DNA from: Liolophura sinensis
Lineage: Eukaryota; Mollusca; Polyplacophora; Chitonida; Chitonidae
Reading direction: 5' to 3'
Length of the DNA stretch: 64,000 nt
Assembly (NCBI RefSeq): GCF_032854445.1
Contig: NC_088300.1
Coordinates: forward strand, 79,151,084-79,215,083
Shown here: piece by piece, positions 34,420 through 59,189 of the stretch
Position numbering within the stretch: the first letter of the stretch is position 1
How the letters are laid out: every line of letters begins with the position of its first letter
Position numbers and translations under genes: made by a program
Notes under the pieces: model-generated
What the model was told of the DNA's origin: nothing
What the model saw: only the letters and a program-made list of their open reading frames with translations
Database searches by the model: none

Positions 34420-37400
34420 TGTTACTTTCATTTACTGTGCTTAAAAACCTGTATGGTCATTGAGGTTTCTTTTCTTTCCAGGTAATATTAATTACATTGC
34501 TTTTATTCCTCTCTGTCGAACGTACAACTATATACCAGAAGTCCATGTACGAGTGTACTTCAATGAGCAGAGGAACTGTCAAATCCACAGCTCATTGACG
34601 CATGCAGACCTACACGTATATCCAAACATGATGATACAAAGTTAGTTCTGGATGGACCAGATCATGACTATAGCACCTCCTCGACATCTTAATTGTCCAC
34701 TCTGTATACGGTTATAAGATAAATATCGTTAGCGTAGACCTATATAGTAAACTCATTGTAGCATATGCAACTTCTCAAGCCCAGGCGTGTAAATATAACT
34801 CAAGCGAAACTGAAAGAAACAGATACCGTAGGATCTTAATTCAAAACAGCGAAGTAGCGAAATACATTAGCAAAATTCTAGGGCCAATACCTTACAGTTT
34901 AGCCCTCCTTTCTTCTATTTTTTATTTTTAGTAAAAAAAATCATTGTTTCCTAATTTGCTTGATGTTCATGATAGTACTTTGCTGCTAACCACTGCGCTT
35001 GTTTTTGGTTTGTGTTTGTCTGTATCATATATTTGGTCTCCACACACAGTTATATCCACTGCCCAAATGTACATAAGACATTCATTTTCGCTGCAGTGAT
35101 AATGAAGGACAGTACGGTGTTTGATCCCAGTCCATACATTGGACTAAAATAATTTAAGGTATGAGACACAGGTATTGTAGACATAGTGTACACTCTACAC
35201 TTTCTGCTTTTATGGAGCATACCATAGGCCTAATTATTTTAGACACAGTGCATTATGAACACTTTAAAGCATTATTGTGACATTTTGTTGTGCAAATAAA
35301 AGGAAAAGGATTCATGAAAAATGATGTTTTTAAACTCCATATCATTAATCTGTGACATGTTCTAATGTTCATGTATGGGTGCAAATAAGTAAGTTTTTCA
35401 ACCATCGTATTTTTTTTTTTGAAGGGGACGGGGTGGGTGAGGTAAAATGGCTTCGAAGGTAAGGCTTTGTCAGACCTCATCAGTCAGCATGATCTAGGCC
35501 AGTGACTTATGTAGATTGAAAACAAACAGTTATTGGGGAAAGAACAGTGGACGTGGGGTAGGGTGGAAATGCCTTGTATGTACGTTGCTATTATCATGAT
35601 TATAGTGACCTTGTTTCATCTCTGATGTTTCTCTTCAAAAATCTGTAGTTTTTTTTTTTTGTTTTCATTTGTACATTAATAAAGAGTCATTAAAACGATT
35701 CTGATTGGCTGGTGTGTAAGATAGACAAGTCCAGGCTATGCTTAGCTTAAGCTGACCAAAACTGCAGTGTTTAACTGCGGAAACCCTGTCTCAACTGTCA
35801 GCCAATCAGCAATGATTCTATATCCCTTTAAAAGAAAATTAAGATAACACTAAATCAAATATATACACATGGACATGTACATATACATATCTAAAGAGTA
35901 TCCCACTCAAAGTTTAAAAAACTTACCATTTCATAGTGCCCAGATTAGTTTGGTGAGGCTAAGAAATAATGTGTAGGATTGTTTTAATACTTCAAAGTAA
36001 ATTGAAATTCACCTTATAGATTCAGAAAGCAAATGGGCATAGATGAGCTGTCTTCTGCCAGCATTTGTGAGACTCCAAACAACCGATGTCTCATTAGTGG
36101 TCATATTGTTGCATTATTGCTGTAATTCTGTATCAAAACTGAACTGTGTCTAAATATGTAACTGTACCATGACTTGTGAGTGCCAATTGCACTGAAAGAT
36201 ATTTTTTTGACAAGCAGTAATTTTAGGTAGAGAGTAAATAGTTTGTTCATAGGAACCGCGGTGGAAATTAATGTGAGAAGAAAACCTCCTTTTCAATTGC
36301 TATAGCGAACAGAAAAAGTGAAAAAGAAACGGCGAACAAGAACAAGGCTTCGTGTACATTTCCATTCAGCATTGCAATTATTTGTGTTTTACCTATATAG
36401 CACACTGCAGACCTACACATAATTCTTTATTCAGTGTACATTTATATGTTCTCATCTACAAAATTGTACTTACACCTTTATACTGGTTCAAAATTGATAG
36501 GATTATGGGAATAACATTTCGACTGACCAGTGTCTGTGTTCTGTTTCTTTTAACCAGTCGCCTGTATTCAGCTGTCTGTAAAATCAGTTATACTTGCCAC
36601 CAAAGTTTGCCTTTAGTCAGTGACACATAACAACACAAGCTGTACACATGGATACATTGGAAGTGATGTTAGAACACCTTTCCTAATTCATGATGTTAAA
36701 CTGCATAAGCTCGGTTTTTATGGCAGGAACTCATTGCCTCGGTATACGTTGCAATGATTACAAGACAAGTGGTATGCTGGAGGATCCAGTGTAGCCTCAT
36801 TAATATCAAACTCTCACATGTATGACTGCATTGCTTTGTTAGGGAGGTTAACAGAGTGCAAACAGTAATGGGCAAAATATGATTCATCCACTGATGTACA
36901 ACATTCATGTATAGTATATGCATGTACAGTCAGTATACGAACAGATAAATTATAAAACGTTGTATTTATGACTAAGGGTTGCTAAGACTGGACATTCACT
37001 TCCATCTTTTTACTTTCACAGTTTCTCTCAGATTTAACACTGTAGAATATATTTTTGAACCTGACGATTGCAGGTACATATGTACATGTGCAAGAAGTGG
37101 CCGGGGTTCCTGATGATATTAGTAACATTCCAACATGAGACGATCCTCGATTTTATTTGCCCTGCTGAATTGTGTTTTCTTCACCAATCTTATCTCTTGA
37201 TCAAGTAGAACATGTCCCCTGGTATCCTTACTGGTAAAGTCTTTGGAGGTGTGGCAGGATGGTGCCATCCACATTTCTCAAAAATCGTCATAATCTTATG
37301 AGCATGATGGTGTTTGTTTTGTTTGGGAATGTAAAATTCTGTGATTAGTGTCAGTTAAATTAATCTGATTGAAAGAAATTCACTATGTGTTGCTTACAGT

Positions 37401-39190
37401 ATTTATACTTATTTGCATTTCAAACATACATCTTTTGCAGTGTTACACTGCAGCACAACTCACAGTTTAAGATAATATATATTAGGAGTGTGTTGGTATG
37501 TAATGTTTATTTGTTGACACTCTCTCCTTTCCAGGAAATTTTGATGAGGGTTATTTTCTGATGTCAGGACATTTATTAAACGTATGAAGTAATACAAACT
37601 ATAAAAGCATCAGGGAGAAATCGCTGAAAAATGACCTGTATATCCAAAAGTCACAAAACTGGTTAGGATTTTTGACTAAAATGTAGTTTAATGCTTGAAT
37701 TTTGTCATGTTTGTGCTAGGCTTTGTAAAGTTGGATGCCATTGAAGTGGAACCAAGATATATTTCTACTTTCTACGATAGTGATCCTCAACCTTTTTCAC
37801 CACTAAAGCACTTTTTTCAGTGGAATTCATGCATAAAATTGTTATAAAATAACACTAAAAATGATTTATTTGTGTCATTAAAGATGCAAGCTTTATCAAA
37901 CCATGTGAATTATTTCTGTACCAACCACAGTTCTCTCAGAATGTTTCAAAATGTTGGTTCCAGAGGCAGTTGAAAAGGTTGAAGACTTGGGATACACAAG
38001 TATAATGTCTTGAGTACAGTATAACCAAGAACCATGAAGTAAATTTAGGTATGGCTTTATTGTACTTGAAAGCAGATTCTTACATACTGTGCTTCATATG
38101 TGCACATGTTGATGTATGAGCTGTTTGAATATATACATGTACGTGTGCTCAATATAACACAGCAGAGACAAGACCATGGGCTGAATTCATTATCATGTGA
38201 ATTATGTGATGGTGTTCGAGTTATAGCATTATTTACATGTAGTTAATATTTACACCGTATATTTGAAACATGGCTCCTTAACTGTGAAATAAGAATGAAC
38301 TATTTTATGTCATGTTTGTGACTTATTTTTTTGTGTATGTAAATGAAGTTGTTTGATGTATACAAGTGTGTTAAATTTATAATATTTTGCATTTCATTTT
38401 AAAGGTGTTAAAATGAGAACATATATTCTTTCAACACCCCTGTTCATTTGAATATATCCTGTACTATGTATTCCTTATGTGCCAGCTGGAGCCCTTGCTT
38501 TCCCTGACATGCCTGAGTACAACTGACTCACGGCCCAATATTAAGCAAGGAGTTTGGGTATGATATTAAGATTCAAGTGCTTAATTAATATCTTTGCTTC
38601 ATTCAGGTGCCAGTAATTTTTATACTTCTATTCCACTTAGGCAGGCTGATATATAGTAATTTTGCTCCATTTTAGGTAATCTGGTGTACTTTTGCTTCAA
38701 AGGAAGTAGCCAGGTTTACTTTTGCTCCATGTTAACAGGTACATGTATACGTCTTTTCCACTTAACAGGTAGTCTTGTGTATTGTTGGTCCACTCGAGTG
38801 GCCTTATATGCATTCACTTGTTTTAAAACATTTCTGGTACACAAAATGAAACTGTATGAAGGGTAGGTTTGCAGTCAAAAATTGAAATTTGAAAAATACA
38901 TTCATGTATTCATACATTCCTGACCTGTGCCGTGTAAGCTTACAAACTGGCAACATTAAACATGTGTTTGTGTCTTAGCACACAGTTATGCTACTGTTCT
39001 TGGAGCTACTGGTAGCACACCTGTTGATTTTATAAGAAATGGAATGTGACATGATAACGATTTAATTGTTAGTAAATGCCATGTTGGGGAGTGGGCTGTG
39101 GTCAGACGTTTAAAGCCCATCTTATGTCGCACTGCAATAAGACAGAATTAACGGCAACTGCTAGTCCTTTGGACTTATATCACACAGGAC
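34420..39190. other. Intergenic region between divergent LCOR/E93 and MORN4
   Basis: AT-rich sequence with only the inverted repeat near 35.7 kb. Open frames such as 36352-36630 have no recognisable content. Confidence 0.5.
35698..35818. repeat. Short inverted repeat with CCAAT-containing ends
   Basis: 'tgattggctg' near 35702 and 'cagccaatca' near 35800 are perfect 10 bp inverted ends about 110 bp apart. It could be a small MITE or a chance pair of CCAAT motifs, 1.4 kb upstream of LCOR/E93. Confidence 0.4.
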
Positions 39191-39191
39191 T

Positions 39192-39275
39192 GGCCACATT
39201 GGCAACTGGGCACACTGGCAACTGGGCACATTGGCAGCTGGGCACACTGGCAACTGGGCACACTGGCAACTGGGC
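39192..39275. repeat. 16 bp microsatellite-like array, five copies
   Basis: 'ggcacactggcaact' plus a G, exact 16 bp period, units at 39192, 39208, 39224, 39240 and 39256, with one or two changes per unit. Confidence 0.92.
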
Positions 39276-39744
39276 AAAAACTGGAATTACATGTACTTGA
39301 TCGCAGTAGTAAGTGAACTGATATTACTACACCAAGTTTCTGTTAGTAGCCAGTTTAGACCACATTACCATCACATACTTGTACAAAATGACAACGGAAA
39401 AGTCACGGTCAGTAAACATAATACATGCTATTTGATGGACTCCCTGTACAGGTGCTGCTTTAACTCATTCACAAGAGTGCCTATGTTATTTGCATCCATG
39501 AGGAGCTAATCAGAACTAGTTCTCAACTGATTGCTGAAACTAGAACATGTTATACTATCAGGAACAACAAGCTGGCGTCACTTTCCCATTCACAACTGAC
39601 CAGCCGCTGATATATGCCGACTGGCTCATGGAAGTGGTTACAACTAGTTCTGATACAACTGTGTCATTTTATAACCCAAGCTAAAGGCGGTTGATTTTCA
39701 ATCATGGAGATGCATGAGACTTGTTCAGTCCAACAAGACAGAGG

Positions 39745-41206
39745 TTTTTCTTGACTCCCCTGCGTTCTTTGTTCTCAGGGCCTTGGTAATGCTGTGTCAT
39801 GTAGACTCCCCTGCATTCGTTGTCCTCAGCGCCTTTGTAATGCTGTGTCATGTAGTCTTGACTCCCCTGCATGCGTTGTTCTCAGGGCCTTTGTAATAAT
39901 GTGTCATGTAGTCTTGACTCCCTTGCATTCGTTGTTCTCAGGGCCATGTTAATGCTGTGTCATGTAGTCTTGATTCCCCTGCATGCGTTGTTCTCAGGGC
40001 CTTTGTAATAATGTGTCATGTAGTCTTGACTCCCCTGCATTCGTTGTTCTCAGGGCCTTTGTAATAATGTGTCATGTAGTCTTGACTCCCCTGCATGCGT
40101 TGTTCTCAGGGCCTTTGTAATAATGTGTCATGTAGTCTTGACTCCCTTGCATTCGTTGTTCTCAGGGCCATGTTAATGCTGTGTCATGTAGTCTTGACTC
40201 CCCTGCATTCGTTGTTCTCAGGGCCATGTTAATGCTGTGTCATGTAGTCTTGACTCCCCTGCATTCGTTGTTCTCAGGGCCTTTGTAATGCTGTGTCATG
40301 TAGTCTTGACTCCCCTGCATGCGTTGTTCTCAGGGCCTTTGTAATAATGTGTCATGTAGTCTTGACTCCCCTGCATGCGTTGTTCTCAGGGCCTTTGTAA
40401 TAATGTGTCATGTAGTCTTGACTCCCTTGCATTCGTTGTTCTCAGGGCCATGTTAATGCTGTGTCATGTAGTCTTGACTCCCCTGCATTCGTTGTTCTCA
40501 GGGCCATGTTAATGCTGTGTCATGTAGTCTTGACTCCCCTGCATTCGTTGTTCTCAGGGCCTTTGTAATGCTGTGTCATGTAGTCTTGACTCCCCTGCAT
40601 GCGTTGTTCTCAGGGCCTTTGTAATAATGTGTCATGTAGTCTTGACTCCCCTGCATGCGTTGTTCTCAGGGCCTTTGTAATGCTGTGTCATGTAGTCTTG
40701 ACTCCCTTGCATTCGTTGTTCTCAGGGCCATGTTAATGCTGTGTCATGTAGTCTTGACTCCCCTGCATTCGTTGTTCTCAGGGCCATGTTAATGCTGTGT
40801 CATGTAGTCTTGACTCCCCTGCATTCGTTGTTCTCAGGGCCTTTGTAATGCTGTGTCATGTAGTCTTGACTCCCCTGCATGTGTTGTTCTCAGGGCCATG
40901 TTAATGCTGTGTCATGTAGTCTTGACTCCCTTGCATTCGTTGTTCTCAGGGCCATGTTAATGCTGTGTCATGTAGTCTTGACTCCCTTGCATTCGTTGTT
41001 CTCAGGGCCATGTTAATGCTGTGTCATGTAGTCTTGACTCCCTTGCATTCGTTGTTCTCAGGGCCTTTGTAATGCTGTGTCATGTAGTCTTGACTCCCCT
41101 GCATGCGTTGTTCTCAGGGCCTTTGTAATAATGTGTCATGTAGTCTTGACTCCCTTGCATTCGTTGTTCTCAGGGCCATGTTAATGCTGTGTCATGTAGT
41201 CTTGCA
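39745..41206. repeat. 56 bp minisatellite with 280 bp higher-order unit, upstream of MORN4
   Basis: About twenty-six units of approximately 'cttgactcccctgcattcgt', 'tgttctcagggcctttgtaa' and 'tgctgtgtcatgtagt'. The marker 'gggccatgtt' in the same context falls at 40221, 40501 and 40781, exactly five units (280 bp) apart, so a pentamer has been amplified at least three times. The array ends about 730 bp before the MORN4 start codon. Confidence 0.95.
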
Positions 41207-41209
41207 TCA

Positions 41210-41937
41210 AGTTCACTGGTGACCACTTGCCTTCCACCAGTATTTAATACTGTACATGTACATGTTCTCATGGGAGAATTTGCCAGGTACTCGCCAGTGG
41301 TTCATGTATTACACCTTACAGGCACTCCAGTCTTCTCCACTTATTAATCTGCTCGATATCATATAACTGAAAAATTCTTACATAAAATACATGAACAAAT
41401 TTTGGCTTCATGTAAAATTCAACACTATTTAGGCCATAGGTTGGTGTCTCAATCCTTTTATCAGATTGTCTCCTTGTTTATTGTGTTATCACATCATCAT
41501 ACTGACTGTACAAATTAACTGATAACAATTTCAGATGTTCTTTTAATGATGTGCGTTGGAACTCATCTGTTAAAGTAGGTACAATTGTATTTTTGTTAGT
41601 CATTAATTCTCTTGATTTGTACAACATTGTTGTGCCTGGATATTCATGTTTTTACACAGAGATACTGTACATGGTTAATTATGACTGAACTGAATTGAAC
41701 AAGTCTTGCTTCATATTTACAGTGTATGTACATTTTTCTACTTTTTCACAGATCAACATTTTTAAACCTTTTACATCACTTTTGTTTTTCTGCATGAAAA
41801 GATTGAAAAATACAGTTTGAGCATCTTCCATGTGTTCAAATTTGAACAGCTTTTTTTTGACTGAGGGCATGTATCTGTTCTTTGTTTGATCAGTCAGGTG
41901 AGTTGGTGTCAGAGAAGAGCAGAAAGCCTTGGGGACC
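41210..41937 (+). promoter_or_regulatory. MORN4: MORN4 5' flank / 5' UTR
   Basis: Sequence between the 56 bp array and the ATG. No convincing TATA element or extra exon is recognised; the promoter must lie here or within the array. Position is the only evidence. Confidence 0.35.
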
Positions 41938-54719
<12,782 letters not shown>

Positions 54720-54990
54720 ATCTTACACGTTTACATGATTTATGCACATTGCACACATATATAGGTTTATATATAACCAGTTAAGCTCTTTGTGGCTTGA
54801 TTACATTCAGCTTTACCTGTACTGGTTGGTTTTGTTGGGAGTTTTGTGGAGGTTGGATTTATGAGGAGCAGAAGGTTTGGCCTGAATTCTGCAGTTCCCA
54901 GCACACAAGATGAACCGTTGTCTTGTAAAAGATATAAACTTGAGGATGTAAACACTAATCAATAAAGGAATAAAAAAATAAGTAAATATG
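54720..54990 (+). terminator. MORN4: MORN4 3' UTR with polyadenylation signals, apparently SINE-derived
   Basis: Two AATAAA hexamers lie at 54961-54966 and 54969-54974, about 240 bp after the stop. The 3' part (about 54830-54990) aligns by eye with the SINE family elsewhere in the window: 'aacttgaggatgtaaacac' followed by 'taatcaataaa' corresponds to the SINE end 'cttgagtacggtgtaaaaca' followed by 'ccaatcaaataaa'. The cleavage site itself is inferred. Confidence 0.55.
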
Positions 54991-56960
54991 ATTACATATA
55001 TATATATATTTTACATATATGGTTAAATTTTCGTTATGATTGCCAAATACACAATTGCTTTAACTCTCACTTTGAGGCACCAGTATAGTAGGGGCATCAG
55101 GTATTAAAATCGCTGTCTTGCTCAACGTGTACTGAGTATGTCTGTATGACTGCCTCAGACAACAAGTTCTTGAAAGCTTTATGTCATAACAGATCATGTT
55201 TACCTCATAATTAAATTAAAACAAAATATTTCCTGTGTAATTTGAGTGATTCTGATATCTTTTTGCTGCACTCATGTTTAATTTCTTTTTAATTTTTCAT
55301 TGGTCGTTGAGTGAGAAATACTTATTTAAAAGGAAATTCATTAGCATCATTTGTGTCCTAAGTTTATCCTACTTATACAGGGGTGGTACATTGATGCTTT
55401 TTGTTAATCTTAAGCATGTTTAGCTTTAATTATTTACAGGGATCTGTTTTTAGTGGTCACATTCCATTTGCAAGGGCACCTATCATGTAGTGGTCATATT
55501 TTGTGTGGAAGAACATCTGCTAATTTTGAAATATAAAGTTGCTGAAGAGCTGTGTTCATGTCAAATGTTGTTATTTTAGCAATTGACTCATGAATACAGA
55601 CAACTGCAGATTGTATGAGGTTTCAATATTTGTTGTATGTTGAAAATAGGGGTTGAAATTCTTGAAGCACTTCTGTCTCTTAATTTATATAAACATGATA
55701 TGCAGGATGTTTTTATCATTTTTTGTAATGTGTTTAAACATAATCTTTTGTGCAATTTTGGGTCATACAAGTATACTAGAGCTACATGTTTATGTTGTAA
55801 AGATGTGCGTCAAACCATCAATCTGAATCACAGATCTTATAGTTTGTATGAAGACCTCTTCTTTATATTTGAAGGAAACGTTTTTTAATGTGGATTGCTC
55901 TTTATGTTCAAATATATGGAAATATATTTTATATACAATACAATGTTGGTGCCTGTGTTTTCATTAGTTGTCTGTGTTTTCATTAGTTGTGATGTACTTA
56001 CTTGTAACTGGCCAAGGCTATACCACTCTGTCGGGAAGGCTACATATATCCCATAGCTGGCAGGAACAGGTGAGTGTAGAGGTCAGTACTGGAGTAGGTC
56101 TACTCGGTTTGCTGTGTTTATGTAGCATAATCATGTAGTAACTTAGTGGTTTAATTCATATGCTGCTGGATTGTCACCCCTGATGTACAGTGTTGAAACA
56201 CACTCCTTGGAGAGAACTACATGTATGAAAACAGGGATGCATGCAGCGTTGAAGCCCAGCTCCATCAACCTGGACACCACACTCGCCTGAACACCTCTTC
56301 ATTTCGCACCCACTAGGTGGGCGGCAGCCTGTTGTCAGGAAGTTTGTGAGTTACTATTTTGCAAGATGCAGTAAGTTTCCTCCTTAAGGGGTTTGATTGG
56401 TTTCCAGGAATCATAAGCCAGACAACTGTTGTCAACACAAATAAAGTAAGCTTCAGTTGTAAGCTTCACAAATAAATGTGTACCTTCAGTTGTAAACAAG
56501 GCCTCTTGGAAACTGTGGATATTTATGATAAGTAATAGCTGAATGTACATGTAGCTGCCTGATGGCCTTATGTTACAACTGTGTAATGGATTTGTTGTGT
56601 GGGCATTGTCCAACACTTGGGGCAAACTACCAGTCTCTTAATTTCAATGATGTCATTCAATAAAGTTTAGTGATAATATGTTATTTGGTTATGTTATTCA
56701 AATGTTTCAGAATTCTTCCAGTCTTAAGTAAGCAGAAGAATTTAGATTTGTGAAGTGAATACACTATATATTTGAGTTTCATAATAAAAATGTAGTGTTG
56801 GTTACCAAATTGCGTGAAATTGTAAATATACTTCATTTTGAAGAATCAACAGTTGATCTTGTAAATTCTAGTCTCGGCTCGCTCTTTGAAGGGAAAAGCT
56901 GAGCTTCACATGCTGCACTTTACTGTAACCCAGAGATAAGATTTATCAAGTGGTCTTGGT
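54991..56960. other. Downstream of MORN4, nothing recognised
   Basis: AT-rich intergenic DNA with a short (AT)n run near 54996-55010. Open frames here are short and unremarkable. Confidence 0.5.
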
Positions 56961-56965
56961 CCCAG

Positions 56966-57555
56966 TATTCTGATTTTTTTTCTTCTTACCGCAGTGTACT
57001 GAGTTATTATTCGAAGTCTGTGTACTGATTTCTTACTTAATTCCAGTGTACAGAGTTTTGACTTAAAACTGACACACGGCTGGGTGCTGATTTTTTAATT
57101 CACCTGTATCATACAGTTATTTTTGACTAGATCTCAGTGTATTGATTTTTGACCAGGCTCCAGTATACTGATTTTTTTTATTTATTGACCACTGTGCGGT
57201 TAATTTTGACTTGGCCCCACTGTGCTTTGACCACAGTGCACGGTTGTTTACTTGATCTTGCTGCACTGATTTTGGACTTTACCCCATTGTACTGATTTAT
57301 TACTGTACCTCTGTGCACTGATTTTGACTTGAACCTGGTGCACTGATTTTGACTTTATCCTGGTGCACTGATTTATTACTGTACCTCTATGCACTGATTT
57401 TTGACTTGACCCTGGTGCACTGATTTTCACTTGACTCCACTGTATTGATTTTAGATTAATGACCTCATTGTACTGATGTTGACTTTACCTCTGTTCACTG
57501 ATTTTGACTTGACCTCTTTTTACTGATTCTAAACTAATAACCTGATTTTTGACAT
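56966..57555. repeat. Diverged ~30 bp repeat
   Basis: 'gtgcactgattttgacttga' and variants ('tgtactgatttcttacttaa') recur every 28-34 bp with many substitutions and indels. This is an old, degenerate array. Confidence 0.7.
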
Positions 57556-57614
57556 AATAAGTTCACTTATCTCCAGTAATATACATGTAACACAGCTTTA
57601 ATAGCTGCTTATTG

Positions 57615-57657
57615 TAATATTCTTGAGTACGGTGTAAAACACCAATCAAATAAATAA
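57615..57657 (+). mobile_element. 43 bp SINE 3' end with perfect 14 bp target-site duplication
   Basis: The insert 'taatattcttgagtacggtg' plus 'taaaacaccaatcaaataaata' is flanked by 'atagctgcttattg' at 57601-57614 and again at 57658-57671. This is a severely 5'-truncated retroposition event. Confidence 0.85.
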
Positions 57658-57799
57658 ATAGCTGCTTATTGCCACCATGGCCACAAGAAGTGAAAGACAA
57701 GATTTGAACCATTGACACCTGGTTGCATTATTGCCATGGTCACTGTAACCTGCAGGGTTACATTCTACTCTTATGATGTACAGGTACATGTACATGTAT

Positions 57800-59090
57800 A
57801 TAGTACGTCATTACTGCTGTCACACCCACAGGTAGCTGAGTGGGCGCGTGCACGTAGTACGTCATTACTGCTGTCACACCCACAGGTAGCTGAGTGGGCG
57901 TGTGCACATAGTGCATCATTACTGTTGTCACACCCACAGGCAGCTGTGTGGGCGTGTGCACATAGTACGTCATTACTGCTGTCACACCCACAGGCAGCTG
58001 AGTGAGCGCGTGCACGTAGTACATCCTTACTGCTGTCACACCCACAGGCAGCTGAGTGGGTACGTGCACATAGTACGTCATTACTGCTGTCACACCCACA
58101 GGCAGCTGAGTGGGAGCGTGCACATAGTACGTCATTACTGCTGTTCACCCACAGGCAGCTGAGTGGGCACATGCGCATGGTACGTCATTACTGCTGTCAC
58201 ACCCACAGACAGCTGAGTGGGCGCGTGCACATAGTATGTCATTACTGCTGTCACGCCCACAGGCAGCTGAGTGGGCACGTGCACGTAGTACATCATTGCT
58301 GCTGTCACACCAGCAGCAGCTGAGTGGGCATGTGCACATAGTACTTCATTACTGCTGTCACATCCACAGGCAGCTGAGTGGAAGTGTGCACATAGTATGT
58401 CATTACTGCTGTCACACCCACAGGCAGCTGAGTGGGCACGTGCACATAGTAATTCATTACTGCTGTCACACCCACAGGCAGCTGAGTGGGCGCATGGACA
58501 TAGTCTGTCATTACTGCTGTCACACCCGCAAGCAACTGAGTGGGCGCGTGCACATAGTATGTCATTACTGCTGTCACACCCACAGACCACTGATTGGGCA
58601 TTTGCACATAGTATATCATTACTGCTGTCACACCCGCAGCAGCTGAGTGGGCGCATGTACATAGTCCGTCATTACTGCTGTCACACCCACAGGCAGCTGA
58701 GTGGGCGCGTGCACATAATACGTCATTACTGCTGTTACACCCACAGGGAGCTGAGTGGGCACATGCGCATGGTACATCATTACTGCAGTCACACCTGCAA
58801 GCAGCTGGGTGGGCGTGTGCACACAGTATGTCATTACTGCTATCACACCCACAGGCAGCTGAGTGGGCGCGTGCACATAATACGTCATTACTGCTGTCAC
58901 ACCCACAGGCAGCTGAGTGGGCACCTGCGCATGGTACATTATTACTGCAGTCACACCTGCAAGCAGCTGGGTGGGCGTGTGCACACAGTATGTCATTACT
59001 GCTGTCACACCCACAGGCCGCTGAGTGGGCATGTGCACATAGTATGTCATTGCTGCTGTCACACCAACACACAACTGACTGGGTACATAC
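57800..59090. repeat. 54 bp minisatellite, about twenty-four copies
   Basis: The unit is approximately 'acgtcattactgctgtcaca', 'cccacaggcagctgagtggg' and 'cgcgtgcacatagt'. The period is 18 codons, so frames stay open on both strands (up to 255 codons); the product would be a monotonous Cys/Ser/Ala/His repeat with no recognised domain. Most units carry a CAGCTG E-box. Confidence 0.95.
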
Positions 59091-59189
59091 TGGGTAGGCC
59101 TACATCTGTATTCCGTTAATAGTGATAAAGCATGTGGGTCTTGCTGTATTCATACTGGATAGGCCTACATCAGTATTACATTAAAAGGC

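Larger units (their letters stand above)
33690..34420 (-). promoter_or_regulatory. LCOR/Eip93F: CpG-rich segment around the LCOR/E93 start
   Basis: CpG dinucleotides are clearly denser here than in the surrounding AT-rich DNA ('gacgccgctttccg', 'ttcgggccgctcgc', 'gatccgcgcgtcac'). The segment spans the first exon and start of intron 1. It contains a YY1-like 'aatatggcgg' at about 33786, the inverted repeat at 34315-34361 and a CRE-like 'tgacgtaa'. Promoter function is inferred from position. Confidence 0.5.

Noticed and set aside
41929-41937. MORN4 start three codons upstream (TTG GGG ACC)
   Set aside because: Not an ATG. The ATG at 41938 has an acceptable context and gives the expected length.
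58305-59072. 255-codon minus-strand Cys-rich frame, looking like a Cys/His repeat protein
   Set aside because: Artefact of the 54 bp (18-codon) period. The opposite strand is equally open and no signal peptide or flanking gene structure is seen.
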